Assembly (NCBI RefSeq): GCF_000173075.1
Contig: NZ_ABVL01000010.1
Coordinates: 124,001 to 188,000 of the forward strand
DNA: 64,000 nt
Direction: 5' to 3'
Source: Chthoniobacter flavus Ellin428
GTDB taxonomy: Bacteria > Verrucomicrobiota > Verrucomicrobiia > Chthoniobacterales > Chthoniobacteraceae
Shown here piece after piece: positions 15,844-25,287 of the stretch. The notes beneath the pieces were generated by a model, which saw only the letters and a list, made by a program, of their open reading frames with translations, was not told where the DNA came from and made no database searches. Made by a program: the position numbers and the translations under genes. Numbering within the stretch: the stretch's first letter is position 1; each line of letters opens with the position of its first letter.

Positions 15844-17481
15844 GTGTTTCAATCCCGTCGCATCGATCTTCTCGTCCTCCTTTTCGTCTGTTTCGCAGCG
15901 TTTTGGTGGCGGCTGGGCGCGCTTGGGCTCATCGATCCGGATGAACCTTTCTATGCGCAGACCGCGCGCGAGATGGTGCAGACCCACGACTGGCTTACGC
16001 CGCAGATCTATGGCCAGCCGCAGTTTGAAAAGCCGATCTTTTATTACTGGCTGGTTGCGGGTTCGTTTGAACTTTTTGGGGAATCGGAATGGTCGGGACG
16101 TGCGCCCACAGGCGTCTTTGCCACGGCGCTGGTGCTGCTCGTCTGGGTTTTTGGCTCCCGTGTCTGGAATGCGCGGTCGGGCTTCCTGGGCGCGCTAGTC
16201 CTCGCCACCGGTCTGGAGTTTTGCGTGATGTCGCGGCTCATGCTCACCGATGTGCCGCTGGCCTTTTTCCTCGCCGGTGCGCTCTTTTGCTACTGGATGG
16301 CCGGTGAGAAAGAAGAACGCCGCAATTTCTGGATCGCGCTCTCGCTGGCCTGCAACGGCCTCGCCGTGCTGACGAAAGGGCCGATCGGCTCGCTGGTGCC
16401 GTGGTTTACCACCTTCGCCTTCGCCTGGCTCGCCGGGCGCAAAACGCTCTATCGCGGTCCCGGCCTTTGGTGGGGGCTCGTCCTCTACGCGGTCATCGTG
16501 GTACCGTGGTACTCGGTGATGTTCGCCTGGCACGCCAAGCCGTTCTGGAATGAATTCTTCGTCCGCGACAATTTCCTGCGCCTCATCCGCGCCGAGCACC
16601 CGGCGAACAACCACATCTGGTATTACCCCGGCTTGCTGCTCCTCGGCTCGATTCCCTGGATGCCGGCGGTGGTGCTCGCGGTGCGACGCGCCTTCGCTAA
16701 TTTCCGTGGCGATCCCACGCTGCTTTTCCAATGGTGCTGGCTGCTCACCAGCCTGATCTTCCTCACCCTCGCGCAGTCGAAGCTGCCTTCCTACGCCTTC
16801 TATCTCTTCGTCCCGCTGGCGGTGATCGTCGGGCGCACGCTCGACCAGTTGCTCGAGCGCGGTTTTGCCTCGATCGGCGAGCGGCGCATGGTCATCGGAC
16901 TGGCTATTTTTCAATGCGTGACGGTGCTGGTGCTGGCCTTCGTCAAGGCGGCGAAGGCGTTCACGTTCCCGATTATTCTCGTGGCTATCTGCCTCGCGGT
17001 GGCCCTGGTATTCCTGCTGCTGAAGCGCCTGAACATCTGGCTGCTGGCCAGCGCCACGGCCAGCCTCGCGCTCCTCGCCGGTGCGCTTACCCAGGCCCTT
17101 TCCGCGGTGGAGGCGGAAAGCTCCGCGAAACCGCTCGCCATGGCCCTGCTCAAGGAGCGGCACGACGACGAACCGCTGGTCAGCGGCAAATTCCTCGTGC
17201 GGGGAATCATCTATTATACGCACCTGCCCGTCACCGTGTGGGCCAGTAAGCCGAATCCATTCTGGGCTCCTCACCCGTTGCCGATCATCGTTGGGCAGAA
17301 AGGCATGCGTCTCTTCGCCGAGCAACACCCCTCGGCGCTCTGCGGCTTCCGCAAATCCGACTGGTCCTCCGTGGACGAAATCGATGCCTTCGCCGGCCGC
17401 GAGGCTTTTGAGCAACTCGGGGAAAACGTCGTCGTCCGCGCCGTGAAGCCACCGGAAAAGCAGAAGTCCGCCCAACGGTAG
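15844..17481 (+). CDS. GT39/ArnT-like membrane glycosyltransferase
   Basis: 545 residues with about 12 hydrophobic segments. The N-terminal loop DPDEPFYAQTAREM carries the acidic pair characteristic of polyprenyl-phosphate-sugar transferases (ArnT/PMT family), followed by PQFEKPIFYYWLVAGSFELF, SRLMLTDVPLAFFLAGALF and VLTKGPIGSLVPW, all conserved in this family. It would transfer a sugar from an undecaprenyl-linked donor to lipid A, protein or another lipid acceptor at the periplasmic face; the acceptor cannot be told from sequence. The start is a GTG (MFQSRRIDLLVLLFVCFAAF); no strong ribosome binding site. It is convergent with the esterase gene. Confidence 0.85.
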   Translation: MFQSRRIDLLVLLFVCFAAFWWRLGALGLIDPDEPFYAQTAREMVQTHDWLTPQIYGQPQFEKPIFYYWLVAGSFELFGESEWSGRAPTGVFATALVLLVWVFGSRVWNARSGFLGALVLATGLEFCVMSRLMLTDVPLAFFLAGALFCYWMAGEKEERRNFWIALSLACNGLAVLTKGPIGSLVPWFTTFAFAWLAGRKTLYRGPGLWWGLVLYAVIVVPWYSVMFAWHAKPFWNEFFVRDNFLRLIRAEHPANNHIWYYPGLLLLGSIPWMPAVVLAVRRAFANFRGDPTLLFQWCWLLTSLIFLTLAQSKLPSYAFYLFVPLAVIVGRTLDQLLERGFASIGERRMVIGLAIFQCVTVLVLAFVKAAKAFTFPIILVAICLAVALVFLLLKRLNIWLLASATASLALLAGALTQALSAVEAESSAKPLAMALLKERHDDEPLVSGKFLVRGIIYYTHLPVTVWASKPNPFWAPHPLPIIVGQKGMRLFAEQHPSALCGFRKSDWSSVDEIDAFAGREAFEQLGENVVVRAVKPPEKQKSAQR

Positions 17482-17495
17482 GGCTTCCCAAAACT

Positions 17496-18602
17496 TCACT
17501 CCCCTTTGAGCAGTTTGGCGAGCAGCGGAACAGCCGTGTCTCCGACCCAGACGTGTCCGCCATCGTGGTGGTGGATTTGCAGGTTCGCCGGCATTCCGGC
17601 GGCGTTGTAAGCGCGTTGCAGACGCTCCGCGGCCTTTTCCGCCCAGGCCGGCGGGATGAGAGGATCCCTGCGGCCCACTTCCCAAATGGCCGGGCGTGGC
17701 GCGATGAGCGAACCGATTTCCGGAGTGTCGCCATACTTCAGCAGGCCGGGAATGACTTGCGCGCCACAAGCGTAGGCGGACTCCTCGATCCGCTCCTGGA
17801 ACAGATTGAGCGCGCCGGAGATCACCGCCACGCGGACGCGCGGATCGAGCGCGGTGACCAGCATGGTCATTCGCCCGCCGTAGCTCAGCCCGATGCAGCC
17901 GATGCGATCCGGACGCGCATCGTCGCGCGCGCAGGCGTAATCCAGCGCCCATTTAGCGTCGCGCAGATTTTCGCCGATGAGAGTGCGGCCGAGGAATTGG
18001 AGACGAATGAATTCCACCCCGCAGGCGTCGGTTTTGCTCGCGCGCAATGCGGGATCGCACCGGCGCCCGAAGGGATTGAAGCACGGCACCACGGCGAGAT
18101 AGCCCTCGTGCACCATCTGCCGGCCGTAGTCGTAGTTGGACTGGCGGATGGCCTTTTGCCTTTCCGGCGTATCGTCCACGCCGGCCACGGAGTCGTTGCC
18201 GAAGTCGCCGTGGCCGTGCAGGCAGAGAAGGATGGGAAAGCGCGTCTGCCCGGCGCGTTTCGGGCGAAGGACGTAGAGAGGAAGGCTCTGCGTGTCAGCG
18301 GCTTCGAGCAGCAACTCCTCGCGCGTATAGTCGGGGAATTCGCGCGTCGAAAGAGTTTTGATCGTCCATTGTTTGGGCGGCGTCGAAGGGCCGACCAATT
18401 CGTTCAACTTCGCCGCAAAGCTCTGCTGCCACGCGGATAGATCCGCGGGTGTGGAACCATGGAATTGCATGGCCAGGGGCGCGGCCGCTGTCGCGCGGAG
18501 GATTTCGTCGTTCGTGGTCGGGACAGCCGCCAGGGCGTCATCGGCCCGGGCCGCGAGAGTGCCCAGCGTGCACAGAGCGGCGATGAGGAGTTTGGTTTGC
18601 AT
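17496..18602 (-). CDS. Exported alpha/beta hydrolase (dienelactone hydrolase / acetyl-xylan esterase type)
   Basis: 368 residues with a signal peptide (MQTKLLIAALCTLGTLAARA). The fold pattern is RFPILLCLHGHGDFGNDS (oxyanion region), nucleophile elbow GLSYGGRMTMLV with the catalytic Ser, RRDPLIPPAW near the Asp, and HHHDGGHVW with the catalytic His. A similar arrangement occurs in periplasmic acyl-sugar or carbohydrate esterases of Verrucomicrobiota. It is divergent from the sulfatase (start 18720), with about 117 bases between, consistent with shared regulation of polysaccharide turnover (inference). Confidence 0.8.
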   Translation of the reverse strand: MQTKLLIAALCTLGTLAARADDALAAVPTTNDEILRATAAAPLAMQFHGSTPADLSAWQQSFAAKLNELVGPSTPPKQWTIKTLSTREFPDYTREELLLEAADTQSLPLYVLRPKRAGQTRFPILLCLHGHGDFGNDSVAGVDDTPERQKAIRQSNYDYGRQMVHEGYLAVVPCFNPFGRRCDPALRASKTDACGVEFIRLQFLGRTLIGENLRDAKWALDYACARDDARPDRIGCIGLSYGGRMTMLVTALDPRVRVAVISGALNLFQERIEESAYACGAQVIPGLLKYGDTPEIGSLIAPRPAIWEVGRRDPLIPPAWAEKAAERLQRAYNAAGMPANLQIHHHDGGHVWVGDTAVPLLAKLLKGE

Positions 18603-18719
18603 TGGGGGGTACCCAAAGGGAGGTTCGCGGACGCGCTTTCCTTTGAGCTTTTCGTAGTTTCCATCCCACCCGAAACCGCCAAAGATTCCCGCAAGCCCGC
18701 GCTTGTCGTTTCAAACCCC

Positions 18720-20123
18720 ATGAACTCCCCCCAATTTGCAGGATTCCTCCTGCCGTGGCGGCGTGCCGCCGCTGCCTTTGCGTTCAGCCTCTTCGGCTTG
18801 GTGGTATCGAGCCTCGCGGCGGACACCGCGCCTCTCCGGCCGAATTTCATCTTCATCCTCGCCGATGACCTCGGCTGGGGCGACGTCGGCTTCCACCACG
18901 GCAACGTTCCGACGCCCAATCTCGACCACCTCGCGGGCGAGGGGCTCGAATTGATGCAGCACTACGTCTACCCGGTCTGCAGCCCCACGCGTTGCGCCTT
19001 TCTCAGTGGCCGCTATGCGTCGCGTTTTTCCGTTACCACGCCGCAAAATCCGCGCGCCTTCCGCTGGGACACCGTTACCCTCGCCCGCGCGCTCAAGTCC
19101 GTCGGTTACGACACCGCCCTCTGCGGCAAATGGCATCTCGGTTCCAAGCCCGAATGGGGTCCGCAGAAGTTCGGCTTCGATCACAGTTACGGCTCGCTCG
19201 CCGGCGGCGTCGGCCCTTGGGATCATCATTACAAAATCGGCGAATTCACCCAGACATGGCACCGCGACGGCAAACTCATCGAGGAGCAGGGCCACGTCAC
19301 CGACCTGATTACCAAGGAAGCCGTGGAATGGCTCGAGTCTCGCACCGACAAACCATTCTTCCTCTATGTGCCGTTCACCGCCGTGCACATTCCCATACGC
19401 GAGCCGGACGAAATCCTCCAGCGCGTTCCCGCATCCATCACGAAACCCAGCCTGCGGCATTACGGCGCCAATGTGATGCACCTCGACGACTCCGTCGGAA
19501 AGATTCTCGTCGCGCTGGAAAAGACCGGCAAAGCCGGCAACACGCTGGTCATCTTCGGCAGCGACAACGGAGCCATTCCGGGCGTTGAGAACAATGACCC
19601 GCTCTATCCGCCGGATCATTACCCGCCTGGTCCGGCCGGCGGCAGTAACGAACCGCTGCACGGCATGAAAGGCGAAGTCTACGAAGGGGGCATCCACACC
19701 GCGGCCGTGGCCCGCTGGCCTGGGCAACTCAAGCCGGGCAAATTCCTCGGTCTCGCGCACATCACCGACTGGATGCCCACGTTCTGTGCGCTGGCCGGTT
19801 ACAAGCCCGAGAAGGATTTGAAATGGGACGGGCAAAACATCTGGCCGCAACTCACCGGCGCCGAACCCGTCAAGCCACGAACGATTTACGTCGCCGGCCC
19901 CGGCTTCCGTTCCAAGGCGTTGCGGGACGGCGATTGGAAGCTGGTCCTCAGCCAGACCAAAGGCAGCAAAAACAGCCCGCCGAAGGTGGAATTGTTTAAC
20001 ATCGGCGCCGATCCCACCGAGCACACTGATGTCGCCGGGCAATTCCCCGACATCGTCGGCCGCCTCCGCATAAAACTCGAGCAAGTCTCCGCCGCCGATC
20101 ACGACGCCGAGGCGAATGATTGA
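18720..20123 (+). CDS. Exported sulfatase (Cys-type, arylsulfatase-like)
   Basis: 467 residues from the ATG at 18720 (MNSPQFAGFL...), with a signal peptide ending near SSLAADT. The metal site is NFIFILADDLGWGDVGF (Asp49, Asp50), and the formylglycine motif is C87-S-P-T-R in YPVCSPTRCAFLSGRYASRF, followed by GYDTALCGKWHLG and the second metal site FGSDNGAIPG. The whole sulfatase fold is present to AGQFPDIVGRL. Cys87 must be oxidised by a formylglycine-generating enzyme; none is in the window. The likely substrate is a sulfated polysaccharide. It is followed by the DUF1549/1553 and DUF1501 genes. Confidence 0.93.
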   Translation: MNSPQFAGFLLPWRRAAAAFAFSLFGLVVSSLAADTAPLRPNFIFILADDLGWGDVGFHHGNVPTPNLDHLAGEGLELMQHYVYPVCSPTRCAFLSGRYASRFSVTTPQNPRAFRWDTVTLARALKSVGYDTALCGKWHLGSKPEWGPQKFGFDHSYGSLAGGVGPWDHHYKIGEFTQTWHRDGKLIEEQGHVTDLITKEAVEWLESRTDKPFFLYVPFTAVHIPIREPDEILQRVPASITKPSLRHYGANVMHLDDSVGKILVALEKTGKAGNTLVIFGSDNGAIPGVENNDPLYPPDHYPPGPAGGSNEPLHGMKGEVYEGGIHTAAVARWPGQLKPGKFLGLAHITDWMPTFCALAGYKPEKDLKWDGQNIWPQLTGAEPVKPRTIYVAGPGFRSKALRDGDWKLVLSQTKGSKNSPPKVELFNIGADPTEHTDVAGQFPDIVGRLRIKLEQVSAADHDAEAND

Positions 20124-20209
20124 GGTGCTTTAACCAGTCCGAAGGGATGGGAGGCGCCCTCTCGTCTCCTTGGCGGAAGCGCGGGAGAATGCCGCAGGGG
20201 AAGCCGCGG

Positions 20210-20241
20210 CTCTCAACTATCAACTATCAGCTCTCAACTGT
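20210..20241. repeat. CTATCAA-word arm upstream of DUF1549 gene
   Basis: Reiterated TCTCAACTATCAACTATC, then AGCTCTCAACTG, in the spacer between the sulfatase and the DUF1549 gene (20124-20305, no gene). It is a single arm, with no clear complementary arm nearby. It has the same construction style as the other short-word repeats in this window. Confidence 0.6.
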
Positions 20242-20305
20242 TCCACCGCGCCTCCGCCCAAAAGTTGGCAAGATTTTTACCCCGGGCCGGGTTAGTCTCA
20301 TATCA

Positions 20306-23068
20306 ATGAAGCTAATCCCCCCGCTGTTCTTCGCCCTCGCCTCTATGGCGGTGGCGGCGACGGATGCCAAACTGCCGCCACCCGCCAACCGTCCGATTGA
20401 TTTCGAGAAAGAGATCAAACCGCTCTTTGAGGCGGCGTGCATCAAGTGCCATGCGAAGGGCAAGGACAAGGGCGGCTTCTCCCTGGAGACGCGCGATTCC
20501 TTTCTCAAAGGCGGCGACACCGGCGCGGCGGCGGTGATCGGCAAGAGCGGAGAGAGCAATATCGTGGAACTCGTGGCCGGGCTCGATCCCGACAGCGTGA
20601 TGCCGAAGAAAGGTTCGCGCTGGACGGCGGAGCAGGTCGGCATTTTGCGCGCCTGGATCGACCAGGGCGCGTCGTGGCCGAAGGGCATTACTTTCGCCAA
20701 GCCGCCGCCGCAGAATCTCAAGCCGCGCGACGTCGCGCTCGCCGAGCGCCCGAGTGTGAACCCCGTCGACAACCTCCTCGCCGGTTACTTCGCGGCCAAA
20801 GGCGTCGAATTCCCCACGCCAGTCGAGGACCGCATCTTTGTGCGCCGGGTGTATCTCGATCTCGTCGGCCTGCTGCCTACACCGGAGCAGCTCGAATCCT
20901 TTCTCCATGATCCGGCGCCCGACAAGCGCGCCCAGCTCGTCCGCCGGCTCCTCGACGACAAGCGCAACTACGCGGATCACTGGCTCACTTTTTGGAACGA
21001 CCTGCTGCGCAACGATTACAAGGGCACCGGCTTCATCGATGGCGGCCGCAAACAGATCTCCGGCTGGCTGTACCGGGCGCTGCTCGAGAATATGCCCTAC
21101 AACCGCTTCGTCGCCGAACTGGTGAACCCGACGACGGCCAGCGAAGGCTTTTCGCGTGGCATCATTTGGCGGGGCACGGTGAACGCCTCAATGCTGCCGC
21201 CGATGCAGGCCGCGCAAAACATCTCGCAGGTTTTTCTCGGGGTGAATCTCAAGTGCGCGAGCTGCCACGATAGCTTCGTCAATGACTGGTCGCTGGCCGA
21301 CGCCTACGGTATGGCCGCCGCGTATTCGGACCAGAAACTCGAGCTGGTGCATTGCGACAAACCGACCGGCAAGATCGCCTCACCGCGCTTCCTTTATCCC
21401 GAACTCGGCGCGCTCGACCCGGCGCTGCCCAAGCCCGAACGGTTGCAGCGGCTGGCGGAGATCATCACCAGCCCGAAGGATGGCCGGCTCGCCCGCACGC
21501 TGGTCAATCGCCTCTGGTCGCGCCTGCTCGGGCGCGGGCTTGTCGAGCCGCTCGATGACATGGAAAAGCCGGCGTGGAATCGCGATCTGCTCGATTGGCT
21601 GGCCGAGGATTTCGCCGCGCACGGCTACGACATCAAGCATACCATCGAGGTGATTGCCACGTCGCGTGCCTACCAGGCGCCGACTGTGGAAGGGCCGGGC
21701 GAGAAGGAAGAATACGTCTTTGGCGGCCCGCTCACCCGCCGGCTCGATGCGGAGCAATTCGCCGATGCCATCACCTCGCTGGCGGGTGATTGGGGCCGGC
21801 TGCCGTATTCGCTGGAGTTCGATTTCACCGCGGGTGGAATCGTGACCGGCCTGGATATGCCGCAATGGATCTGGACCGACGAACCGGTGCAACTCGGGCC
21901 GCAACGCCTGGCGATCAAGGCGGCGAATTCCGCGCTCGCCGAGGCGAAGAAAGCCGCCGCTGCCGCGCAGAAGAAAGCCGGCGAGGCCACGGCACAGGGC
22001 AACACGCCCACCGATGAGGTGAAAGCCGAAGTCGATCGCGCCACCGCCGCCGTCGCCGCCGCGCAGGAACGACTGACCGCGGCTGAGCAACCGCGTGAGG
22101 CCTCTCCGGGGCCAGTGCTTCCCGAGACGGATCGCCATCGGGTGGTCTTCCGCAAAGCCTTCCATCTCGATGCCTTGCCCGCGGAAGCCTACGGCGCAAT
22201 CCTCGTGAGCCAGAGTTGGCAGGTGCAGGTGAATGGGCGTGAGGTGAAAGCAAAACAACGCGATGGCTTTCGCAACGGTCGCATCGCGCTGCTCGATCTG
22301 CGGCCGATGCTCAAGGTGGGCGACAACGAGATCGTCATTGATGTTTCCAGCCACACCGAAAAGCAGATGAACGACATCGAGCGTTCGAAATATCCCGGCT
22401 CGCTCATTCACCTGAACAAGCAGAGCGGCCTCGCCTTTTACGCGCGGCTCGTGCCCGCGAATGGCGGAGCGCCACAGCAGATCGTGACCGATGGCGACTG
22501 GCGGGTGCGCCGCGCGCCGGAAGGTCGCTGGGGCGCGGTGGACTATGCGGATGCCGGGTGGGCCCACGCGCAGGCGTTGCCGGCCGGCGTGACGCCGGTG
22601 GATGAAGGGCCATCGCTGGAGCCGATTCATCGCGCCGATTTCGCGAACCTGCCCGTGGAACTCGGCTCGCAGCTCATCCCGGTGATCAGCACCGTGGCGC
22701 AGCCCGGCCACATCCGCGCATCGCTGCTCGTTTCCGATCCGCTGCAAGTGGCGCTCGATCGCCCGAATCGCGAAGTCGTGATTCCCGAGCGTTCCACCGC
22801 GGCCACCACGCTGCAGGCGCTCGAACTGACCAACGGCTCCACGCTCGATGGCCAATTGCGCAAGGCTGCCGCGCGTTTCGCGCCCGAAGCCGTGCGCGAT
22901 CCGAGTGCTTGGGTCGACCGCATCTATCGCTCCGCTTTCAGCCGTCCGCCGAGCACCGAGGAACGCGCCGTTGCCCTGGAGATGCTCGGTAATCCCGCCA
23001 CCGCCGACAGCGTCGCCGATTTCCTCTGGGCCATCGTCAACCTGCCGGAGTTTCAACTCATCAACTGA
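20306..23068 (+). CDS. PSCyt1-DUF1549-DUF1553 exported cytochrome protein
   Basis: 920 residues with a signal peptide (MKLIPPLFFALASMAVAA). Order: an N-terminal PSCyt1 haem-binding region with C45-I-K-C-H49, PSCyt2/DUF1549 (VEFPTPVEDRIFVRRVYLDL, GLLPTPEQL), a second CASCH motif near residue 316, DUF1553 (LVNRLWSRLLGRGLVEP, then AFSRPPSTEERAVALEML), and between the two DUF1553 halves an insertion of about 280 residues with a coiled coil (LAEAKKAAAAAQKKAGEATA) and a beta-sandwich-like part (VSQSWQVQVNGREVKAKQRD). The ATG at 20306 is chosen because upstream in-frame sequence is repeat-rich. Family function: planctomycete/verrucomicrobial cytochromes of unknown biochemistry, often beside sulfatases and DUF1501 proteins. 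Confidence 0.92.
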   Translation: MKLIPPLFFALASMAVAATDAKLPPPANRPIDFEKEIKPLFEAACIKCHAKGKDKGGFSLETRDSFLKGGDTGAAAVIGKSGESNIVELVAGLDPDSVMPKKGSRWTAEQVGILRAWIDQGASWPKGITFAKPPPQNLKPRDVALAERPSVNPVDNLLAGYFAAKGVEFPTPVEDRIFVRRVYLDLVGLLPTPEQLESFLHDPAPDKRAQLVRRLLDDKRNYADHWLTFWNDLLRNDYKGTGFIDGGRKQISGWLYRALLENMPYNRFVAELVNPTTASEGFSRGIIWRGTVNASMLPPMQAAQNISQVFLGVNLKCASCHDSFVNDWSLADAYGMAAAYSDQKLELVHCDKPTGKIASPRFLYPELGALDPALPKPERLQRLAEIITSPKDGRLARTLVNRLWSRLLGRGLVEPLDDMEKPAWNRDLLDWLAEDFAAHGYDIKHTIEVIATSRAYQAPTVEGPGEKEEYVFGGPLTRRLDAEQFADAITSLAGDWGRLPYSLEFDFTAGGIVTGLDMPQWIWTDEPVQLGPQRLAIKAANSALAEAKKAAAAAQKKAGEATAQGNTPTDEVKAEVDRATAAVAAAQERLTAAEQPREASPGPVLPETDRHRVVFRKAFHLDALPAEAYGAILVSQSWQVQVNGREVKAKQRDGFRNGRIALLDLRPMLKVGDNEIVIDVSSHTEKQMNDIERSKYPGSLIHLNKQSGLAFYARLVPANGGAPQQIVTDGDWRVRRAPEGRWGAVDYADAGWAHAQALPAGVTPVDEGPSLEPIHRADFANLPVELGSQLIPVISTVAQPGHIRASLLVSDPLQVALDRPNREVVIPERSTAATTLQALELTNGSTLDGQLRKAAARFAPEAVRDPSAWVDRIYRSAFSRPPSTEERAVALEMLGNPATADSVADFLWAIVNLPEFQLIN

Positions 23069-23079
23069 CCGCCTCGCTC

Positions 23080-24576
23080 ATGTATATCCGTTCTCATAGC
23101 CGCCGCGATTTCCTGAAGACTGCTTCTGCTGCCACCCTCGCCGCACTGACTGCCGGCGCGCCGCGCGTCTTTGCCGAGCCGGAGGAGAAAATCACGCCGA
23201 CGGCGGATTGTGTCATCGTGTTGTGGATGGCCGGCGGCATGGCGCACACCGAGACGTTCGATCCGAAACGTTACGCGCCGTTTGAAAAGGGCATGGAATC
23301 GAAGGGCGTGCTCTCGACGTTCCCGAGCATTCCGACAGCGGTGGATGGCGTCCAGTTTTCGCAAGGACTGGAGCAGATGGCCAGTGTCATGGATCGCGGT
23401 ACGCTCATCCGCTCGGCCATGGCGGAGGACCTCGGCTTCATCCTGCACTCGCGGCATCAATACAACTGGCACACCGGCTATGTGCCGCCGCAGACGGTGG
23501 CCGCGCCGCACCTGGGCGCGTTCATCGCCAGGGCGCTCGGACCGCGCAATCCGGCGGTGCCGCCGTTCATCAATATCGGGCAGCGTTTCGATCTCGGGGA
23601 AGGGGAAGAGTTGAAGGCGTTTACCACCGCGGGATTCCTCGGGAATGAATTCGGCCCGTTCAATATTCCGTTTCCGCACGAAGCGGCGCGCGCGGTGCGT
23701 CCGCCGGCGGGGATGACGGTGGGTCGCTTTGAAAACCGCGACCGCTTTTACCGGCGATTGCTGGATGCGAGCCCGATCGGGCAGGTAGGCAGCGAGTATC
23801 AGAAAGATTCGTTTCTCCGCTCGATGGACAATGCGCACCGGCTGCTCAGTTCGTCGGCAGCCAAAGCATTCGACCTCACGCTCGAGCCCCCGGCGAGCCT
23901 CGCGAAGTATGTCCCGGAGGGATTCGATGTAACGAAGATCGATGCGGCGAAGCAAACCCGCGATGGCGATTACGAAGCGGCCACGGTGGGACGTTTCGGG
24001 CTCGGTTGTCTGCTCGCACGGCGCCTGGCCGAGGTCGGCGCGCGCTACGTCGAGGTGACCACGGAATACATTCCTTTCCTCAACTGGGACACGCACGAGA
24101 ACGGCCACACCCGGTTGGTGAACATGAAGAAGATGATCGATGCGCCCATTGCACAGCTCATCCGTGATCTCGAGGAGCGCGGGTTGCTCGATCGCACACT
24201 GGTGGTGCTGGCCAGCGAGTTTTCGCGCGACATGATGATCGAGGGCAAGGAAGGCGCCCAGGTGCGGGCGCAATCTCGCGTGCCCGATCGCATCGAGGAA
24301 CTGAAGTACTACGGCATGCATCGCCATTTCACCGAAGCCGGTTCGGTGCTGATGTGGGGCGGTGGGATGAAGCGCGGCTATGTGCATGGCGCCACTGCGG
24401 ATGAACGCCCGTGCCGGACGGTGCGCGATCCGGTGACCATCACCGACCTGCACGCCTCCATCTTCCGCGCGGTCGGCATGTCGCCGAAGCTCAGCTACAT
24501 GATCGAAGAGCGGCCGTTTTACGTGACCAAGGATGGCAAAGGTAAGCCCGTGATGCCGCTCTTTGCGCGAGGGTGA
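23080..24576 (+). CDS. DUF1501 Tat-exported protein
   Basis: 498 residues. The N-terminus MYIRSHSRRDFLKTASAATL has a twin-arginine motif (SRRDFLK) and a hydrophobic region ending near FAEP. The DUF1501 core is VIVLWMAGGMAHTETFDPKR, LIRSAMAEDLGFILHSRHQY and TLVVLASEFSRDMM, with GTP-like metal residues not assignable by eye. DUF1501 belongs to the alkaline phosphatase-like superfamily and occurs in a pair with DUF1549/DUF1553 genes across Planctomycetota and Verrucomicrobiota; here it begins 11 bases after that gene's stop. The pair probably acts together on extracytoplasmic substrate. Confidence 0.92.
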   Translation: MYIRSHSRRDFLKTASAATLAALTAGAPRVFAEPEEKITPTADCVIVLWMAGGMAHTETFDPKRYAPFEKGMESKGVLSTFPSIPTAVDGVQFSQGLEQMASVMDRGTLIRSAMAEDLGFILHSRHQYNWHTGYVPPQTVAAPHLGAFIARALGPRNPAVPPFINIGQRFDLGEGEELKAFTTAGFLGNEFGPFNIPFPHEAARAVRPPAGMTVGRFENRDRFYRRLLDASPIGQVGSEYQKDSFLRSMDNAHRLLSSSAAKAFDLTLEPPASLAKYVPEGFDVTKIDAAKQTRDGDYEAATVGRFGLGCLLARRLAEVGARYVEVTTEYIPFLNWDTHENGHTRLVNMKKMIDAPIAQLIRDLEERGLLDRTLVVLASEFSRDMMIEGKEGAQVRAQSRVPDRIEELKYYGMHRHFTEAGSVLMWGGGMKRGYVHGATADERPCRTVRDPVTITDLHASIFRAVGMSPKLSYMIEERPFYVTKDGKGKPVMPLFARG

Positions 24577-24720
24577 GGGGCGAGGACGCCATTCTGGAAA
24601 TTATAAGTGGAACGGTTACGCAAAATTGAAGCGCCCACCCGACCACGGGTATTCGAATTGACTTCGTGAGGTTGCGTACCGCAACCATTCGTTTGTTAGT
24701 CGAACCATCCACACCTACCT

Positions 24721-25275
24721 ATGAAGCTCTCATTGGCCGCATACAGTTGTCTCCTCGTCGGAATCGTCGCCTGTGCTCCCGTGGGCAAGAAACTGACTGC
24801 GAACAGCAGTGCCACCGGACTCGCGCCTGTCGCCGAAGGTCCCAGTGGCGAAGGACCAACCGACATTCTCGCTACGAAGGCCGCCGAAGTGACGGCTGCG
24901 CAGCAAGGGAGAACGATCGGTATTTACAACCAAGGCACCGTCACGGTGACCCTCGATGCCGCCCAACAGGATGGGTATCAATGGCGGCTGTCCGAGACTC
25001 CCGATCCGACCGTCCTCAAGCTCGTTTCTCAAGACTTCGTTCCACCGGCCTCCGGCACGGGGCGCGGTCAGGAGAAATTTGTCTTCCAAGCGGTTGGTCC
25101 CGGCGATGTGAAGATCAAGATGTGGTATGGCAACCTGCGCGTCGCACCGACGATCGGTAATCCGGAGTTCAACTTTATCGCCTCCGTCTCAGACTCCACC
25201 GGTCCGCTGCAAAAGACGAAGTTGGAGAGCAAGCCGAAGAAACAGAAGAAGCCCGATATTGCCCAGGCTTTCTAA
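24721..25275 (+). CDS. Lipoprotein with peptidase inhibitor I42 (chagasin-like) domain
   Basis: 184 residues. The lipobox-like VACA follows MKLSLAAYSCLLVGIVACAP, so a lipid-anchored protein is likely. Residues about 70-150 resemble the chagasin fold: GTVTVTLDAAQQDGYQWRLS, FVPPASGTGRGQEKFVFQAV, and PGDVKIKMWYGNLR, the positions where I42 inhibitors carry NPTTGY, GxGG and RPW. The first and last loops are altered (QDGYQW and WYG), so inhibition of papain-like peptidases is uncertain. The C-terminus is Lys-rich. The gene is isolated. The upstream spacer 24577-24720 contains a short hairpin GGTTGCG-TAC-CGCAACC near 24670-24686. Confidence 0.65.
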   Translation: MKLSLAAYSCLLVGIVACAPVGKKLTANSSATGLAPVAEGPSGEGPTDILATKAAEVTAAQQGRTIGIYNQGTVTVTLDAAQQDGYQWRLSETPDPTVLKLVSQDFVPPASGTGRGQEKFVFQAVGPGDVKIKMWYGNLRVAPTIGNPEFNFIASVSDSTGPLQKTKLESKPKKQKKPDIAQAF

Positions 25276-25287
25276 AGCGGATCGGGC

